Both the position numbers and the translations under genes were made by a program. Below are positions 34,813-45,812 of a DNA stretch of 64,000 bases, piece by piece. The notes beneath the pieces are model-generated. The model was given only the letters and a program-made list of their open reading frames with translations, was not told the origin of the DNA and did no database searches. Source of the DNA: Closterium sp. Naga37s-1 (Eukaryota; Streptophyta; Zygnematophyceae; Desmidiales; Closteriaceae); contig CANJKZ010000509.1 of assembly GCA_947471745.1 (NCBI GenBank), positions 518,501-582,500 on the forward strand. The letters run 5' to 3'. The stretch's first letter is position 1, and each line of letters begins with the position of its first letter.

Positions 34813-37800
34813 ATGAATCAAGGGAGTGGAGATGCAGCTGAGAAGAGGAGTGAGCCGCCACCATCCAAGATTGAAGCTTTGGATGGCTCCAACTATGAGG
34901 AATGGAGCGGGCGGATGCGGAGCGCCTTCAAGCGCTACAAGCTGCTGAAAATTGCAATGGGAGAGGAGAAGATGCCGGGGGAAGGAGATGCCCGCGATCG
35001 GTGGATTGAGAAGAGCGCGGTGCTGTACGACCTCATCCTCCAATCGGTCAACAACGACATGTTCCAGCACATCAAGGATTTGGTGGAGTTGGATGATTCC
35101 GGACCGAAGGCATGGAAGCTGCTACGCGACGTGATTCAGCCCAACACGCTGCCGATGGTGATTGTGTTGGAGAAGGAGTTGGCTGCCCTCTCCATGAAAC
35201 CGGGAGATGATGTGAAACCGGTCCTTGACAAGATCAAGGACACCTATGCGAGGATGGCAGCGGCGGGCAGCGAAGTGTCGCAGATGCAACAGTGCACCAA
35301 GATCATCTCGGTGCTCGACAACTCGTGGGACAACCTCATCCCCACCCTCAACGTTCAGCAGGACAAATGGACGTTTGAGTGGCTACGGCAGCAGATTCTG
35401 CAGGAGGACTTCCGCAGACGCCACACGGGAGGTGGTGCTGCCAACAAAACTGCTGAGGGGTATGGAGCTGCAGGAGGCAGCAGAGGAAGAGGGGGAGGGA
35501 GAGGCCGAGGCCGTGGGAGAGGCTTTGGCAGAGGGAGAGGCCGAGGTGACTACAATGAGGGGCATGGGAGCTCTGGTGGCAGGGGGAGCACCCGAATGGA
35601 GGGTGCGTGCTGGTACTGCAAGAAGGCTGGACACCCGTGGTTCAAGTGTTTCAGCCGGCCTGAGGGATGGGCCCCTCCAGGCATGAAGCCGCCAAGTGGT
35701 GAACGTGCACGCGGTGGCGCTGTGCAAGGTTCAGGTGCACAAGGTGATGGTGCACAAGGTAAAGCCCACCCTGGGATGTTCCTCATGGTTGAGGATGTGC
35801 AAGGGAGTGGGGGTGATGTGGGTTCAGTTGGGAAGGTTGTGATGCACCCCCTCACTCACTGGGTGATCGATTCAGGTTGCACGAGTCATATGACCCCACG
35901 GGCAGATTTGCTTGATGAGGTAAAACCTCCTGGGAAGATCAAGTTTGTGGCTGCCGCTTCAGGTGCTTTGCTCCCTGTGATTGGTGTTGGGAATGCCAAG
36001 GTGATGGGAGCCAATGGAGAGCTTGTGGGGCTTGGGAATGTGCTGTTGGTTGAAGGTTTGTCCGCTAACCTTCTTTCTGTGCGCCGGCTGCAGAAGAGCA
36101 AGGCTGAAGTTACCTTCGGCCCAACCAGCTGCCGTGCAAAGCTTGGGAAGTTGCTGCTGTGGAACTTGGAGGAGAAGAGCAGCTGCATCAAGGACTTGTG
36201 GCAGCTGCCCATCATCCCTTGGAAGGGGAAACCACCAGCAACGGCAAAGGCAGCGGCAGCGGCTAAAGCAACTGCGGGAGGAGAGGAGACTGCACCAACT
36301 GCTGGGGCCCTGGATGCAGTCAAGAAGGTGCAGCAGCCACAACAGCCACATGGTGAGGTGCTTGCTGGTGTGGATGCGACAGCTGCATGGGCAAAGGCTT
36401 CATCTGGGAGTGGTGAGGCTGATTGGGAGACGTGGCATGAGAGGCTGTGCCATGTGAACATTCCTATGCTGCAGAAGTTGGTAAAGGATGGGTGCTTGAA
36501 GGGGCTGGAGGTGAAGGGGGGAGCAAAGGAGATTGGGAGCTGCCCTACCTGCCTTGAGACCAAATTCACGAAGTTTCCCTTCAGCAGCAGCACAGGACCA
36601 GCCAAGGCACCACTTGAACTAGTGCACATGGATGTGGTGGGCCCCACGAGGGCCCTTTCTCTCTCGGGCAGCCGCTACTTCTTGACGATTGTGGACGACC
36701 ACACGCGTGCGGTGTGGGTGTACCCTCTCAAGACTAAGGGGGAGGTGGCAGCGGCTGTTCTTAAGGAGTGGATGCCGAGAGCACAAAGGGAAAGCGGACA
36801 CAAGGTGAAGGTGATCCGCACTGACAACGGAGGAGAGTTCATCGGCGCTGATTTTGAGAAGGAGCTGAAGCGGAAGGGGACCCAGCATCAGCTCACAGTG
36901 CCTTACAACCCTCAGCAGAATGGCGTGGCTGAGCGGTTCAACCGGACCCTGCAGGAAGGTGCTCGCACTCTCCTTGGGCGTGCAGGGCTGCCGGATCCGT
37001 TTTGGGTGACAGCACTGCGGCAGGTCGTTGTTGTGAAGAACAGGGTGCTGGCGACTGTGGGGGACAAGCAGTGGGTCCCCTACACCAAGTGGTATGGGAT
37101 TGCACCAGCTGTGAACATGCTGAGAGCCTTTGGGTGCATGGTGGTGTTTCATGTGCCTAAGGAGAAGAGGGGAAAACTGGAAGCTTCTGGGAGATGGGGT
37201 GTGCACTTGGGGCTTGCTAAGGATCACAAGGGCTGGCTGATTTGGGACTTGACCAGCCAGCAGCTGACTGTGTCAAGGGATGTGAAGTTCCTTGAGTCCT
37301 TGTACTACAAGGAGTGGAAGCAGCAGCAGCAGCAGAAGCTTCCAACGACACCGCTAATTGTCGAGGCCGATGAGGTGCAGCGGCCTTCAAGGCAAGTGGA
37401 GGTTTCTGTCTCTGAGAATGAGATCTCTGGGGTGACAGAGGATGGGGGAGAACCTGAGGTGGAGGAGCAGCAGCAGCAGCAACAGCAGCAGCAGCCGCAG
37501 CAGCAGGAGGAGCAAGGTGCTCCACAAGGTGCCGGACGTACGGCTGACCGTCCTAGGAGGGATGTGCGCCCTCCTAACAGGCTGACCTATGCAAGCCGTG
37601 GCAAGCCAAAGGTGGTAAGGGCTGGGAGTGTGGCTGAGCAGTGTGATGAGGATGAGATAGCACACTGCTACTGGGCAGCCGTCCCTGAGCCCAAGACGCT
37701 AGCTGAGGCATTGAGCGGGCCCGATGCTGAAAAGTGGAAGCAGAGTGTGAAGGAGGAGTATGATTCTCTGCTAGAGAATGAGACGTGGGAGCTGTGTGAG

Positions 37801-39270
37801 CTGCCACCTGGGAAGAAGGCCATTTCTTCCAAGCTGATTTTCAGGCACAAGTACGGACCTGATGGGGCGCTGACCCGCTACAAGTCAAGGCTTGTGGCTA
37901 AGGGGTTTCAACAGACAAAGGGAAAGGACTTCAACGAGCTCTATGCTCCTGTGGGGAAAGGCACAACACTTCGGGTGTCATTGGCAATGGCAGCATACCG
38001 TGGATGGCGGGTGAAGCAGATGGACATCACCACCGCCTTCCTCAATGGGATCATTCTGGAGGAGCTGTACATGTTACAGCCTGAGGGTTTGGATGATGGG
38101 AGCGGCAGGGTGTGCAGGCTGAAGAAGGCCATCTATGGCCTGAAGCAGGCTCCTCGTGCATGGTACCACAAGTTAGAGGAGACTCTGCTGGCTGGGGGTT
38201 TCAAGAAGAGTGAGTGTGATCACAGCTTGTTCCTGCTGCAGGAGAAGGAGCAGTTTCTCATGCTCCTGGTGTATGTGGATGACATCCTGCTCTTCTCTGA
38301 GTCGTCTGCAATGATTGAGCATGTGGAGGAGATGCTGGAGATGCAGTTTAAGTGCTCCAAGATGGGAGATGTGAAGTACTATTTAGGGATGCATGTGGAG
38401 AGGGACCTTGACAAGGGAGTGTTGAGGTTGCACCAGAGAAAGTATTGTGAGGGGCTGGCTGAGAAGTATGGGCTGCAAGATGGAGGAAAGCCAGCCACCC
38501 CACTGCCTTCGGGGTTCACTGTAGAGCCCTGTGCTGATGAGGAGGTGGTGGGTGAGAGTGACAGGAAACTTTTTCATTCCATGGTTGGGGCACTCAACTA
38601 TGCGGCTAACCACACACGGCCTGACATTGCCTTTGCAACATCCAGGCTTGCCAGTGTGGTTTCACGCCCCAGTCATGAGCAGCTGGAAGCGGCCAAGAGG
38701 TTGGTCCGCTATGTGAGTGCAACGGCATCAGTGGGTTTGGAGTACAGTGCTGTGAGGCAGAGGCTGCAGAGGAGTGCAGATGATTTGAGCAAGGGGGAGA
38801 TGCTCCTGACCTGCTACACTGACGCTAGCTTCAACTCGGTGAAAGCGGATGGCACCAGCATTGGAGGCTATGTGTGCCTGTTCGGAGGTGGTGCAGTGAG
38901 CTGGCGCAGTAAGAAGCAGAATGAGGTGGGGCAGTCCTCGTGTGAGACAGAGTACATGGCCCTGCATCATGGGGCAAAGGAGGTGGTGTGGCTGAGGCGT
39001 TTGTTGGAGGAGATTGGAGTTGGTCAGAGGGAGCCGACTGTGATTTTCTGTGACAATGAGTCGGCGGTGAAGCTAGCGAAGAATGCTTGTCTTCATGGGC
39101 TGACCAAACACATCAGGCCTAAGTGGCACTGGGTGAGGAGGCTCCTGGACAAGGAGGTGCGGCTGGAGATTGTGAAGACCCATCAGCAGGCGGCTGACAT
39201 TCTCACCAAGCGCCTGGCTGAATCTGAGCATTGGAAGGGCATGAAGCTTGCTGGGATGAGTGTGCATTGA
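34813..39270 (+). CDS. copia gag-pol polyprotein, copy 1 (intact)
   Basis: One uninterrupted 1,485-codon frame carries the whole retrotransposon polyprotein. The open frame begins at a TTG (34798); the first ATG, five codons on at 34813, is the likelier start. Numbered from that ATG: gag, Gly/Arg-rich segment, zinc knuckle CWYCKKAGHPWFKC (from about 266), protease VIDSGCTSH (Asp353), pre-integrase WHERLCHVN and CPTC, integrase triad Asp607 (HMDVVGP), Asp671 (TDNGGE) and Glu707 (QQNGVAER), a Gln-rich linker, reverse transcriptase with YVDD at 1154-1157, and RNase H with Asp1337, Glu1378 and Asp1414, ending in QAADILTKRL. Domain order is protease, integrase, RT, RNase H, diagnostic of Ty1/copia. 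All catalytic residues are present, so the copy could be active. Expression would start in LTR 1. Confidence 0.96.
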   Translation: MNQGSGDAAEKRSEPPPSKIEALDGSNYEEWSGRMRSAFKRYKLLKIAMGEEKMPGEGDARDRWIEKSAVLYDLILQSVNNDMFQHIKDLVELDDSGPKAWKLLRDVIQPNTLPMVIVLEKELAALSMKPGDDVKPVLDKIKDTYARMAAAGSEVSQMQQCTKIISVLDNSWDNLIPTLNVQQDKWTFEWLRQQILQEDFRRRHTGGGAANKTAEGYGAAGGSRGRGGGRGRGRGRGFGRGRGRGDYNEGHGSSGGRGSTRMEGACWYCKKAGHPWFKCFSRPEGWAPPGMKPPSGERARGGAVQGSGAQGDGAQGKAHPGMFLMVEDVQGSGGDVGSVGKVVMHPLTHWVIDSGCTSHMTPRADLLDEVKPPGKIKFVAAASGALLPVIGVGNAKVMGANGELVGLGNVLLVEGLSANLLSVRRLQKSKAEVTFGPTSCRAKLGKLLLWNLEEKSSCIKDLWQLPIIPWKGKPPATAKAAAAAKATAGGEETAPTAGALDAVKKVQQPQQPHGEVLAGVDATAAWAKASSGSGEADWETWHERLCHVNIPMLQKLVKDGCLKGLEVKGGAKEIGSCPTCLETKFTKFPFSSSTGPAKAPLELVHMDVVGPTRALSLSGSRYFLTIVDDHTRAVWVYPLKTKGEVAAAVLKEWMPRAQRESGHKVKVIRTDNGGEFIGADFEKELKRKGTQHQLTVPYNPQQNGVAERFNRTLQEGARTLLGRAGLPDPFWVTALRQVVVVKNRVLATVGDKQWVPYTKWYGIAPAVNMLRAFGCMVVFHVPKEKRGKLEASGRWGVHLGLAKDHKGWLIWDLTSQQLTVSRDVKFLESLYYKEWKQQQQQKLPTTPLIVEADEVQRPSRQVEVSVSENEISGVTEDGGEPEVEEQQQQQQQQQPQQQEEQGAPQGAGRTADRPRRDVRPPNRLTYASRGKPKVVRAGSVAEQCDEDEIAHCYWAAVPEPKTLAEALSGPDAEKWKQSVKEEYDSLLENETWELCELPPGKKAISSKLIFRHKYGPDGALTRYKSRLVAKGFQQTKGKDFNELYAPVGKGTTLRVSLAMAAYRGWRVKQMDITTAFLNGIILEELYMLQPEGLDDGSGRVCRLKKAIYGLKQAPRAWYHKLEETLLAGGFKKSECDHSLFLLQEKEQFLMLLVYVDDILLFSESSAMIEHVEEMLEMQFKCSKMGDVKYYLGMHVERDLDKGVLRLHQRKYCEGLAEKYGLQDGGKPATPLPSGFTVEPCADEEVVGESDRKLFHSMVGALNYAANHTRPDIAFATSRLASVVSRPSHEQLEAAKRLVRYVSATASVGLEYSAVRQRLQRSADDLSKGEMLLTCYTDASFNSVKADGTSIGGYVCLFGGGAVSWRSKKQNEVGQSSCETEYMALHHGAKEVVWLRRLLEEIGVGQREPTVIFCDNESAVKLAKNACLHGLTKHIRPKWHWVRRLLDKEVRLEIVKTHQQAADILTKRLAESEHWKGMKLAGMSVH

Positions 39271-39315
39271 GGATGCATGCTTGAGCTATGGCATGTGGGA
39301 TGATGGTTGGCAGCC

Positions 39316-39325
39316 AGAGGGGGAG
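39316..39325 (+). other. Polypurine tract, copy 1
   Basis: agagggggag immediately before LTR 2, the expected plus-strand primer. The same tract lies at 44934-44943 before LTR 3. Confidence 0.9.
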
Positions 39326-39327
39326 TT

Positions 39328-40194
39328 TGTTGAGTGATGCTACCATTCGCATTCACGTCTGTCTGCCTCCCATCATATGTTCGTGCGTTGCATGCGTGTT
39401 GTGAGTGTGTGCAAGAATTTGTGTTTTGTGCGGTTTGGTTTTTCTGAGTGTGTGTGTGAATGTTATTTGGCTTGAGCAGATATCTGAAGTGACTCCTCTG
39501 CTCAAGAGCTTTCCGAGGAACCAAGTATCGCTTCAATCGGAGCACGAACTAGAAAGTTACGAACGTTGGAGTTCGTATGCTTTTGATATTTGGTTGTGGT
39601 GACTATGGGAAGTTGTGGGGTTGACTCAATATGGGGTACAGACTTTTGGGGGTTGGGAAATTCGTCTTTTCTACTGTAGTTGCTGCCAAATGGTTGGGAG
39701 AAACCAAACCAGGTTGGCAAGTGTGGCCAAGTTGGGTTGAGGTGGATTGTGGAGGTTGGGATAGTGACAAAGGTCAAAGTTGGGTTGCCTATGGGGAAGG
39801 GAATTGTATGGCATGGGGTTTTCTTGGTTGGGGACTCTCTTGGGACCTTCCCTCTCGTCCTCCTTATCCCTTCCACCTGGTTTAGTGCTACTCTAATTCT
39901 CTTGTGTGAACTTGTGTGAACTTTGTGATTGAGTTAAGTTCTTATGGCAGCATACCCCCCTGTGCGCCGAAATTGATAAGTCGAGATTTACTTCACCTCT
40001 TGATACGTTTCAACTTGGGAATTGTAGCCACGGAGTAGGGCTACAACATATATGAGTTTAGTGAAGTTTAGACTGTGCACGTTTCGTCGACGGCGTTTCT
40101 TGTGAGCGCAACTATTCTATCCAGAAATAGGGACCAACGATTTTGAGAAATTTAGGCACCTAATCTTCATAGACTCCGTCCTTAGTCTCTAACA
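39328..40194 (+). mobile_element. LTR 2, shared between the two elements (867 bp)
   Basis: Serves as 3' LTR of copy 1 and 5' LTR of copy 2. I found no difference from LTR 1. Followed by the primer site at 40197-40208. Confidence 0.94.
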
Positions 40195-40430
40195 AGTGGT
40201 ATCAGAGGTGATTAAGGACCTTGTGGGGAGTCTACTGAAGTGTGAAGACCCTCCTAGACCCACCATGGCCTGTGGGCGTGCCTAAGTGGAGTTCTGGAGG
40301 TTGGATGTGACTTCCGCTAAGGGGAAACTCTGCCGAAATTTCGTTGGCGCTGACACTTGTGAAGATTGTGTGGATCTACATTGTGACCCGCAAAAGGGGG
40401 AGCTGAAACCTCTGATTGGGAGCAGAGGAG

Positions 40431-43400
40431 ATGAATCAAGGGAGTGGAGATGCAGCTGAGAAGAGGAGTGAGCCGCCACCATCCAAGATTGAAGCTTTGG
40501 ATGGCTCCAACTATGAGGAATGGAGCGGGCGGATGCGGAGCGCCTTCAAGCGCTACAAGCTGCTGAAAATTGCAATGGGAGAGGAGAAGATGCCGGGGGA
40601 AGGAGATGCCCGCGATCGGTGGATTGAGAAGAGCGCGGTGCTGTACGACCTCATCCTCCAATCGGTCAACAACGACATGTTCCAGCACATCAAGGATTTG
40701 GTGGAGTTGGATGATTCCGGACCGAAGGCATGGAAGCTGCTACGCGACGTGATTCAGCCCAACACGCTGCCGATGGTGATTGTGTTGGAGAAGGAGTTGG
40801 CTGCCCTCTCCATGAAACCGGGAGATGATGTGAAACCGGTCCTTGACAAGATCAAGGACACCTATGCGAGGATGGCAGCGGCGGGCAGCGAAGTGTCGCA
40901 GATGCAACAGTGCACCAAGATCATCTCGGTGCTCGACAACTCGTGGGACAACCTCATCCCCACCCTCAACGTTCAGCAGGACAAATGGACGTTTGAGTGG
41001 CTACGGCAGCAGATTCTGCAGGAGGACTTCCGCAGACGCCACACGGGAGGTGGTGCTGCCAACAAAACTGCTGAGGGGTATGGAGCTGCAGGAGGCAGCA
41101 GAGGAAGAGGGGGAGGGAGAGGCCGAGGCCGTGGGAGAGGCTTTGGCAGAGGGAGAGGCCGAGGTGACTACAATGAGGGGCATGGGAGCTCTGGTGGCAG
41201 GGGGAGCACCCGAATGGAGGGTGCGTGCTGGTACTGCAAGAAGGCTGGACACCCGTGGTTCAAGTGTTTCAGCCGGCCTGAGGGATGGGCCCCTCCAGGC
41301 ATGAAGCCGCCAAGTGGTGAACGTGCACGCGGTGGCGCTGTGCAAGGTTCAGGTGCACAAGGTGATGGTGCACAAGGTAAAGCCCACCCTGGGATGTTCC
41401 TCATGGTTGAGGATGTGCAAGGGAGTGGGGGTGATGTGGGTTCAGTTGGGAAGGTTGTGATGCACCCCCTCACTCACTGGGTGATCGATTCAGGTTGCAC
41501 GAGTCATATGACCCCACGGGCAGATTTGCTTGATGAGGTAAAACCTCCTGGGAAGATCAAGTTTGTGGCTGCCGCTTCAGGTGCTTTGCTCCCTGTGATT
41601 GGTGTTGGGAATGCCAAGGTGATGGGAGCCAATGGAGAGCTTGTGGGGCTTGGGAATGTGCTGTTGGTTGAAGGTTTGTCCGCTAACCTTCTTTCTGTGC
41701 GCCGGCTGCAGAAGAGCAAGGCTGAAGTTACCTTCGGCCCAACCAGCTGCCGTGCAAAGCTTGGGAAGTTGCTGCTGTGGAACTTGGAGGAGAAGAGCAG
41801 CTGCATCAAGGACTTGTGGCAGCTGCCCATCATCCCTTGGAAGGGGAAACCACCAGCAACGGCAAAGGCAGCGGCAGCGGCTAAAGCAACTGCGGGAGGA
41901 GAGGAGACTGCACCAACTGCTGGGGCCCTGGATGCAGTCAAGAAGGTGCAGCAGCCACAACAGCCACATGGTGAGGTGCTTGCTGGTGTGGATGCGACAG
42001 CTGCATGGGCAAAGGCTTCATCTGGGAGTGGTGAGGCTGATTGGGAGACGTGGCATGAGAGGCTGTGCCATGTGAACATTCCTATGCTGCAGAAGTTGGT
42101 AAAGGATGGGTGCTTGAAGGGGCTGGAGGTGAAGGGGGGAGCAAAGGAGATTGGGAGCTGCCCTACCTGCCTTGAGACCAAATTCACGAAGTTTCCCTTC
42201 AGCAGCAGCACAGGACCAGCCAAGGCACCACTTGAACTAGTGCACATGGATGTGGTGGGCCCCACGAGGGCCCTTTCTCTCTCGGGCAGCCGCTACTTCT
42301 TGACGATTGTGGACGACCACACGCGTGCGGTGTGGGTGTACCCTCTCAAGACTAAGGGGGAGGTGGCAGCGGCTGTTCTTAAGGAGTGGATGCCGAGAGC
42401 ACAAAGGGAAAGCGGACACAAGGTGAAGGTGATCCGCACTGACAACGGAGGAGAGTTCATCGGCGCTGATTTTGAGAAGGAGCTGAAGCGGAAGGGGACC
42501 CAGCATCAGCTCACAGTGCCTTACAACCCTCAGCAGAATGGCGTGGCTGAGCGGTTCAACCGGACCCTGCAGGAAGGTGCTCGCACTCTCCTTGGGCGTG
42601 CAGGGCTGCCGGATCCGTTTTGGGTGACAGCACTGCGGCAGGTCGTTGTTGTGAAGAACAGGGTGCTGGCGACTGTGGGGGACAAGCAGTGGGTCCCCTA
42701 CACCAAGTGGTATGGGATTGCACCAGCTGTGAACATGCTGAGAGCCTTTGGGTGCATGGTGGTGTTTCATGTGCCTAAGGAGAAGAGGGGAAAACTGGAA
42801 GCTTCTGGGAGATGGGGTGTGCACTTGGGGCTTGCTAAGGATCACAAGGGCTGGCTGATTTGGGACTTGACCAGCCAGCAGCTGACTGTGTCAAGGGATG
42901 TGAAGTTCCTTGAGTCCTTGTACTACAAGGAGTGGAAGCAGCAGCAGCAGCAGAAGCTTCCAACGACACCGCTAATTGTCGAGGCCGATGAGGTGCAGCG
43001 GCCTTCAAGGCAAGTGGAGGTTTCTGTCTCTGAGAATGAGATCTCTGGGGTGACAGAGGATGGGGGAGAACCTGAGGTGGAGGAGCAGCAGCAGCAGCAA
43101 CAGCAGCAGCAGCCGCAGCAGCAGGAGGAGCAAGGTGCTCCACAAGGTGCCGGACGTACGGCTGACCGTCCTAGGAGGGATGTGCGCCCTCCTAACAGGC
43201 TGACCTATGCAAGCCGTGGCAAGCCAAAGGTGGTAAGGGCTGGGAGTGTGGCTGAGCAGTGTGATGAGGATGAGATAGCACACTGCTACTGGGCAGCCGT
43301 CCCTGAGCCCAAGACGCTAGCTGAGGCATTGAGCGGGCCCGATGCTGAAAAGTGGAAGCAGAGTGTGAAGGAGGAGTATGATTCTCTGCTAGAGAATGAG

Positions 43401-44888
43401 ACGTGGGAGCTGTGTGAGCTGCCACCTGGGAAGAAGGCCATTTCTTCCAAGCTGATTTTCAGGCACAAGTACGGACCTGATGGGGCGCTGACCCGCTACA
43501 AGTCAAGGCTTGTGGCTAAGGGGTTTCAACAGACAAAGGGAAAGGACTTCAACGAGCTCTATGCTCCTGTGGGGAAAGGCACAACACTTCGGGTGTCATT
43601 GGCAATGGCAGCATACCGTGGATGGCGGGTGAAGCAGATGGACATCACCACCGCCTTCCTCAATGGGATCATTCTGGAGGAGCTGTACATGTTACAGCCT
43701 GAGGGTTTGGATGATGGGAGCGGCAGGGTGTGCAGGCTGAAGAAGGCCATCTATGGCCTGAAGCAGGCTCCTCGTGCATGGTACCACAAGTTAGAGGAGA
43801 CTCTGCTGGCTGGGGGTTTCAAGAAGAGTGAGTGTGATCACAGCTTGTTCCTGCTGCAGGAGAAGGAGCAGTTTCTCATGCTCCTGGTGTATGTGGATGA
43901 CATCCTGCTCTTCTCTGAGTCGTCTGCAATGATTGAGCATGTGGAGGAGATGCTGGAGATGCAGTTTAAGTGCTCCAAGATGGGAGATGTGAAGTACTAT
44001 TTAGGGATGCATGTGGAGAGGGACCTTGACAAGGGAGTGTTGAGGTTGCACCAGAGAAAGTATTGTGAGGGGCTGGCTGAGAAGTATGGGCTGCAAGATG
44101 GAGGAAAGCCAGCCACCCCACTGCCTTCGGGGTTCACTGTAGAGCCCTGTGCTGATGAGGAGGTGGTGGGTGAGAGTGACAGGAAACTTTTTCATTCCAT
44201 GGTTGGGGCACTCAACTATGCGGCTAACCACACACGGCCTGACATTGCCTTTGCAACATCCAGGCTTGCCAGTGTGGTTTCACGCCCCAGTCATGAGCAG
44301 CTGGAAGCGGCCAAGAGGTTGGTCCGCTATGTGAGTGCAACGGCATCAGTGGGTTTGGAGTACAGTGCTGTGAGGCAGAGGCTGCAGAGGAGTGCAGATG
44401 ATTTGAGCAAGGGGGAGATGCTCCTGACCTGCTACACTGACGCTAGCTTCAACTCGGTGAAAGCGGATGGCACCAGCATTGGAGGCTATGTGTGCCTGTT
44501 CGGAGGTGGTGCAGTGAGCTGGCGCAGTAAGAAGCAGAATGAGGTGGGGCAGTCCTCGTGTGAGACAGAGTACATGGCCCTGCATCATGGGGCAAAGGAG
44601 GTGGTGTGGCTGAGGCGTTTGTTGGAGGAGATTGGAGTTGGTCAGAGGGAGCCGACTGTGATTTTCTGTGACAATGAGTCGGCGGTGAAGCTAGCGAAGA
44701 ATGCTTGTCTTCATGGGCTGACCAAACACATCAGGCCTAAGTGGCACTGGGTGAGGAGGCTCCTGGACAAGGAGGTGCGGCTGGAGATTGTGAAGACCCA
44801 TCAGCAGGCGGCTGACATTCTCACCAAGCGCCTGGCTGAATCTGAGCATTGGAAGGGCATGAAGCTTGCTGGGATGAGTGTGCATTGA
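40431..44888 (+). CDS. copia gag-pol polyprotein, copy 2 (intact)
   Basis: Exact offset of 5,618 bp from copy 1 and the same deduced protein over its full length, with the same zinc knuckle, protease, D,D35E integrase, YVDD reverse transcriptase and RNase H residues. The open frame again begins at a TTG (40416), with the first ATG at 40431. Identity this complete means either a very recent duplication, ongoing sequence homogenisation, or an assembly duplication; the sequence alone cannot decide. Confidence 0.95.
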   Translation: MNQGSGDAAEKRSEPPPSKIEALDGSNYEEWSGRMRSAFKRYKLLKIAMGEEKMPGEGDARDRWIEKSAVLYDLILQSVNNDMFQHIKDLVELDDSGPKAWKLLRDVIQPNTLPMVIVLEKELAALSMKPGDDVKPVLDKIKDTYARMAAAGSEVSQMQQCTKIISVLDNSWDNLIPTLNVQQDKWTFEWLRQQILQEDFRRRHTGGGAANKTAEGYGAAGGSRGRGGGRGRGRGRGFGRGRGRGDYNEGHGSSGGRGSTRMEGACWYCKKAGHPWFKCFSRPEGWAPPGMKPPSGERARGGAVQGSGAQGDGAQGKAHPGMFLMVEDVQGSGGDVGSVGKVVMHPLTHWVIDSGCTSHMTPRADLLDEVKPPGKIKFVAAASGALLPVIGVGNAKVMGANGELVGLGNVLLVEGLSANLLSVRRLQKSKAEVTFGPTSCRAKLGKLLLWNLEEKSSCIKDLWQLPIIPWKGKPPATAKAAAAAKATAGGEETAPTAGALDAVKKVQQPQQPHGEVLAGVDATAAWAKASSGSGEADWETWHERLCHVNIPMLQKLVKDGCLKGLEVKGGAKEIGSCPTCLETKFTKFPFSSSTGPAKAPLELVHMDVVGPTRALSLSGSRYFLTIVDDHTRAVWVYPLKTKGEVAAAVLKEWMPRAQRESGHKVKVIRTDNGGEFIGADFEKELKRKGTQHQLTVPYNPQQNGVAERFNRTLQEGARTLLGRAGLPDPFWVTALRQVVVVKNRVLATVGDKQWVPYTKWYGIAPAVNMLRAFGCMVVFHVPKEKRGKLEASGRWGVHLGLAKDHKGWLIWDLTSQQLTVSRDVKFLESLYYKEWKQQQQQKLPTTPLIVEADEVQRPSRQVEVSVSENEISGVTEDGGEPEVEEQQQQQQQQQPQQQEEQGAPQGAGRTADRPRRDVRPPNRLTYASRGKPKVVRAGSVAEQCDEDEIAHCYWAAVPEPKTLAEALSGPDAEKWKQSVKEEYDSLLENETWELCELPPGKKAISSKLIFRHKYGPDGALTRYKSRLVAKGFQQTKGKDFNELYAPVGKGTTLRVSLAMAAYRGWRVKQMDITTAFLNGIILEELYMLQPEGLDDGSGRVCRLKKAIYGLKQAPRAWYHKLEETLLAGGFKKSECDHSLFLLQEKEQFLMLLVYVDDILLFSESSAMIEHVEEMLEMQFKCSKMGDVKYYLGMHVERDLDKGVLRLHQRKYCEGLAEKYGLQDGGKPATPLPSGFTVEPCADEEVVGESDRKLFHSMVGALNYAANHTRPDIAFATSRLASVVSRPSHEQLEAAKRLVRYVSATASVGLEYSAVRQRLQRSADDLSKGEMLLTCYTDASFNSVKADGTSIGGYVCLFGGGAVSWRSKKQNEVGQSSCETEYMALHHGAKEVVWLRRLLEEIGVGQREPTVIFCDNESAVKLAKNACLHGLTKHIRPKWHWVRRLLDKEVRLEIVKTHQQAADILTKRLAESEHWKGMKLAGMSVH

Positions 44889-44945
44889 GGATGCATGCTT
44901 GAGCTATGGCATGTGGGATGATGGTTGGCAGCCAGAGGGGGAGTT

Positions 44946-45812
44946 TGTTGAGTGATGCTACCATTCGCATTCACGTCTGTCTGCCTCCCATCATATGTTC
45001 GTGCGTTGCATGCGTGTTGTGAGTGTGTGCAAGAATTTGTGTTTTGTGCGGTTTGGTTTTTCTGAGTGTGTGTGTGAATGTTATTTGGCTTGAGCAGATA
45101 TCTGAAGTGACTCCTCTGCTCAAGAGCTTTCCGAGGAACCAAGTATCGCTTCAATCGGAGCACGAACTAGAAAGTTACGAACGTTGGAGTTCGTATGCTT
45201 TTGATATTTGGTTGTGGTGACTATGGGAAGTTGTGGGGTTGACTCAATATGGGGTACAGACTTTTGGGGGTTGGGAAATTCGTCTTTTCTACTGTAGTTG
45301 CTGCCAAATGGTTGGGAGAAACCAAACCAGGTTGGCAAGTGTGGCCAAGTTGGGTTGAGGTGGATTGTGGAGGTTGGGATAGTGACAAAGGTCAAAGTTG
45401 GGTTGCCTATGGGGAAGGGAATTGTATGGCATGGGGTTTTCTTGGTTGGGGACTCTCTTGGGACCTTCCCTCTCGTCCTCCTTATCCCTTCCACCTGGTT
45501 TAGTGCTACTCTAATTCTCTTGTGTGAACTTGTGTGAACTTTGTGATTGAGTTAAGTTCTTATGGCAGCATACCCCCCTGTGCGCCGAAATTGATAAGTC
45601 GAGATTTACTTCACCTCTTGATACGTTTCAACTTGGGAATTGTAGCCACGGAGTAGGGCTACAACATATATGAGTTTAGTGAAGTTTAGACTATGCACTT
45701 TTCGTCGACGGCGTTTCTTGTGAGCGCAACTATTCTATCCAGAAATAGGGACCAACGATTTTGAGAAATTTAGGCACCTAATCTTCATAGACTCCGTCCT
45801 TAGTCTCTAACA
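44946..45812 (+). mobile_element. LTR 3 (867 bp)
   Basis: Same length and ends as LTR 1 and 2 but with two substitutions, a at 45693 (g in the others) and t at 45699 (g in the others). Preceded by the polypurine tract at 44934-44943. Confidence 0.93.
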
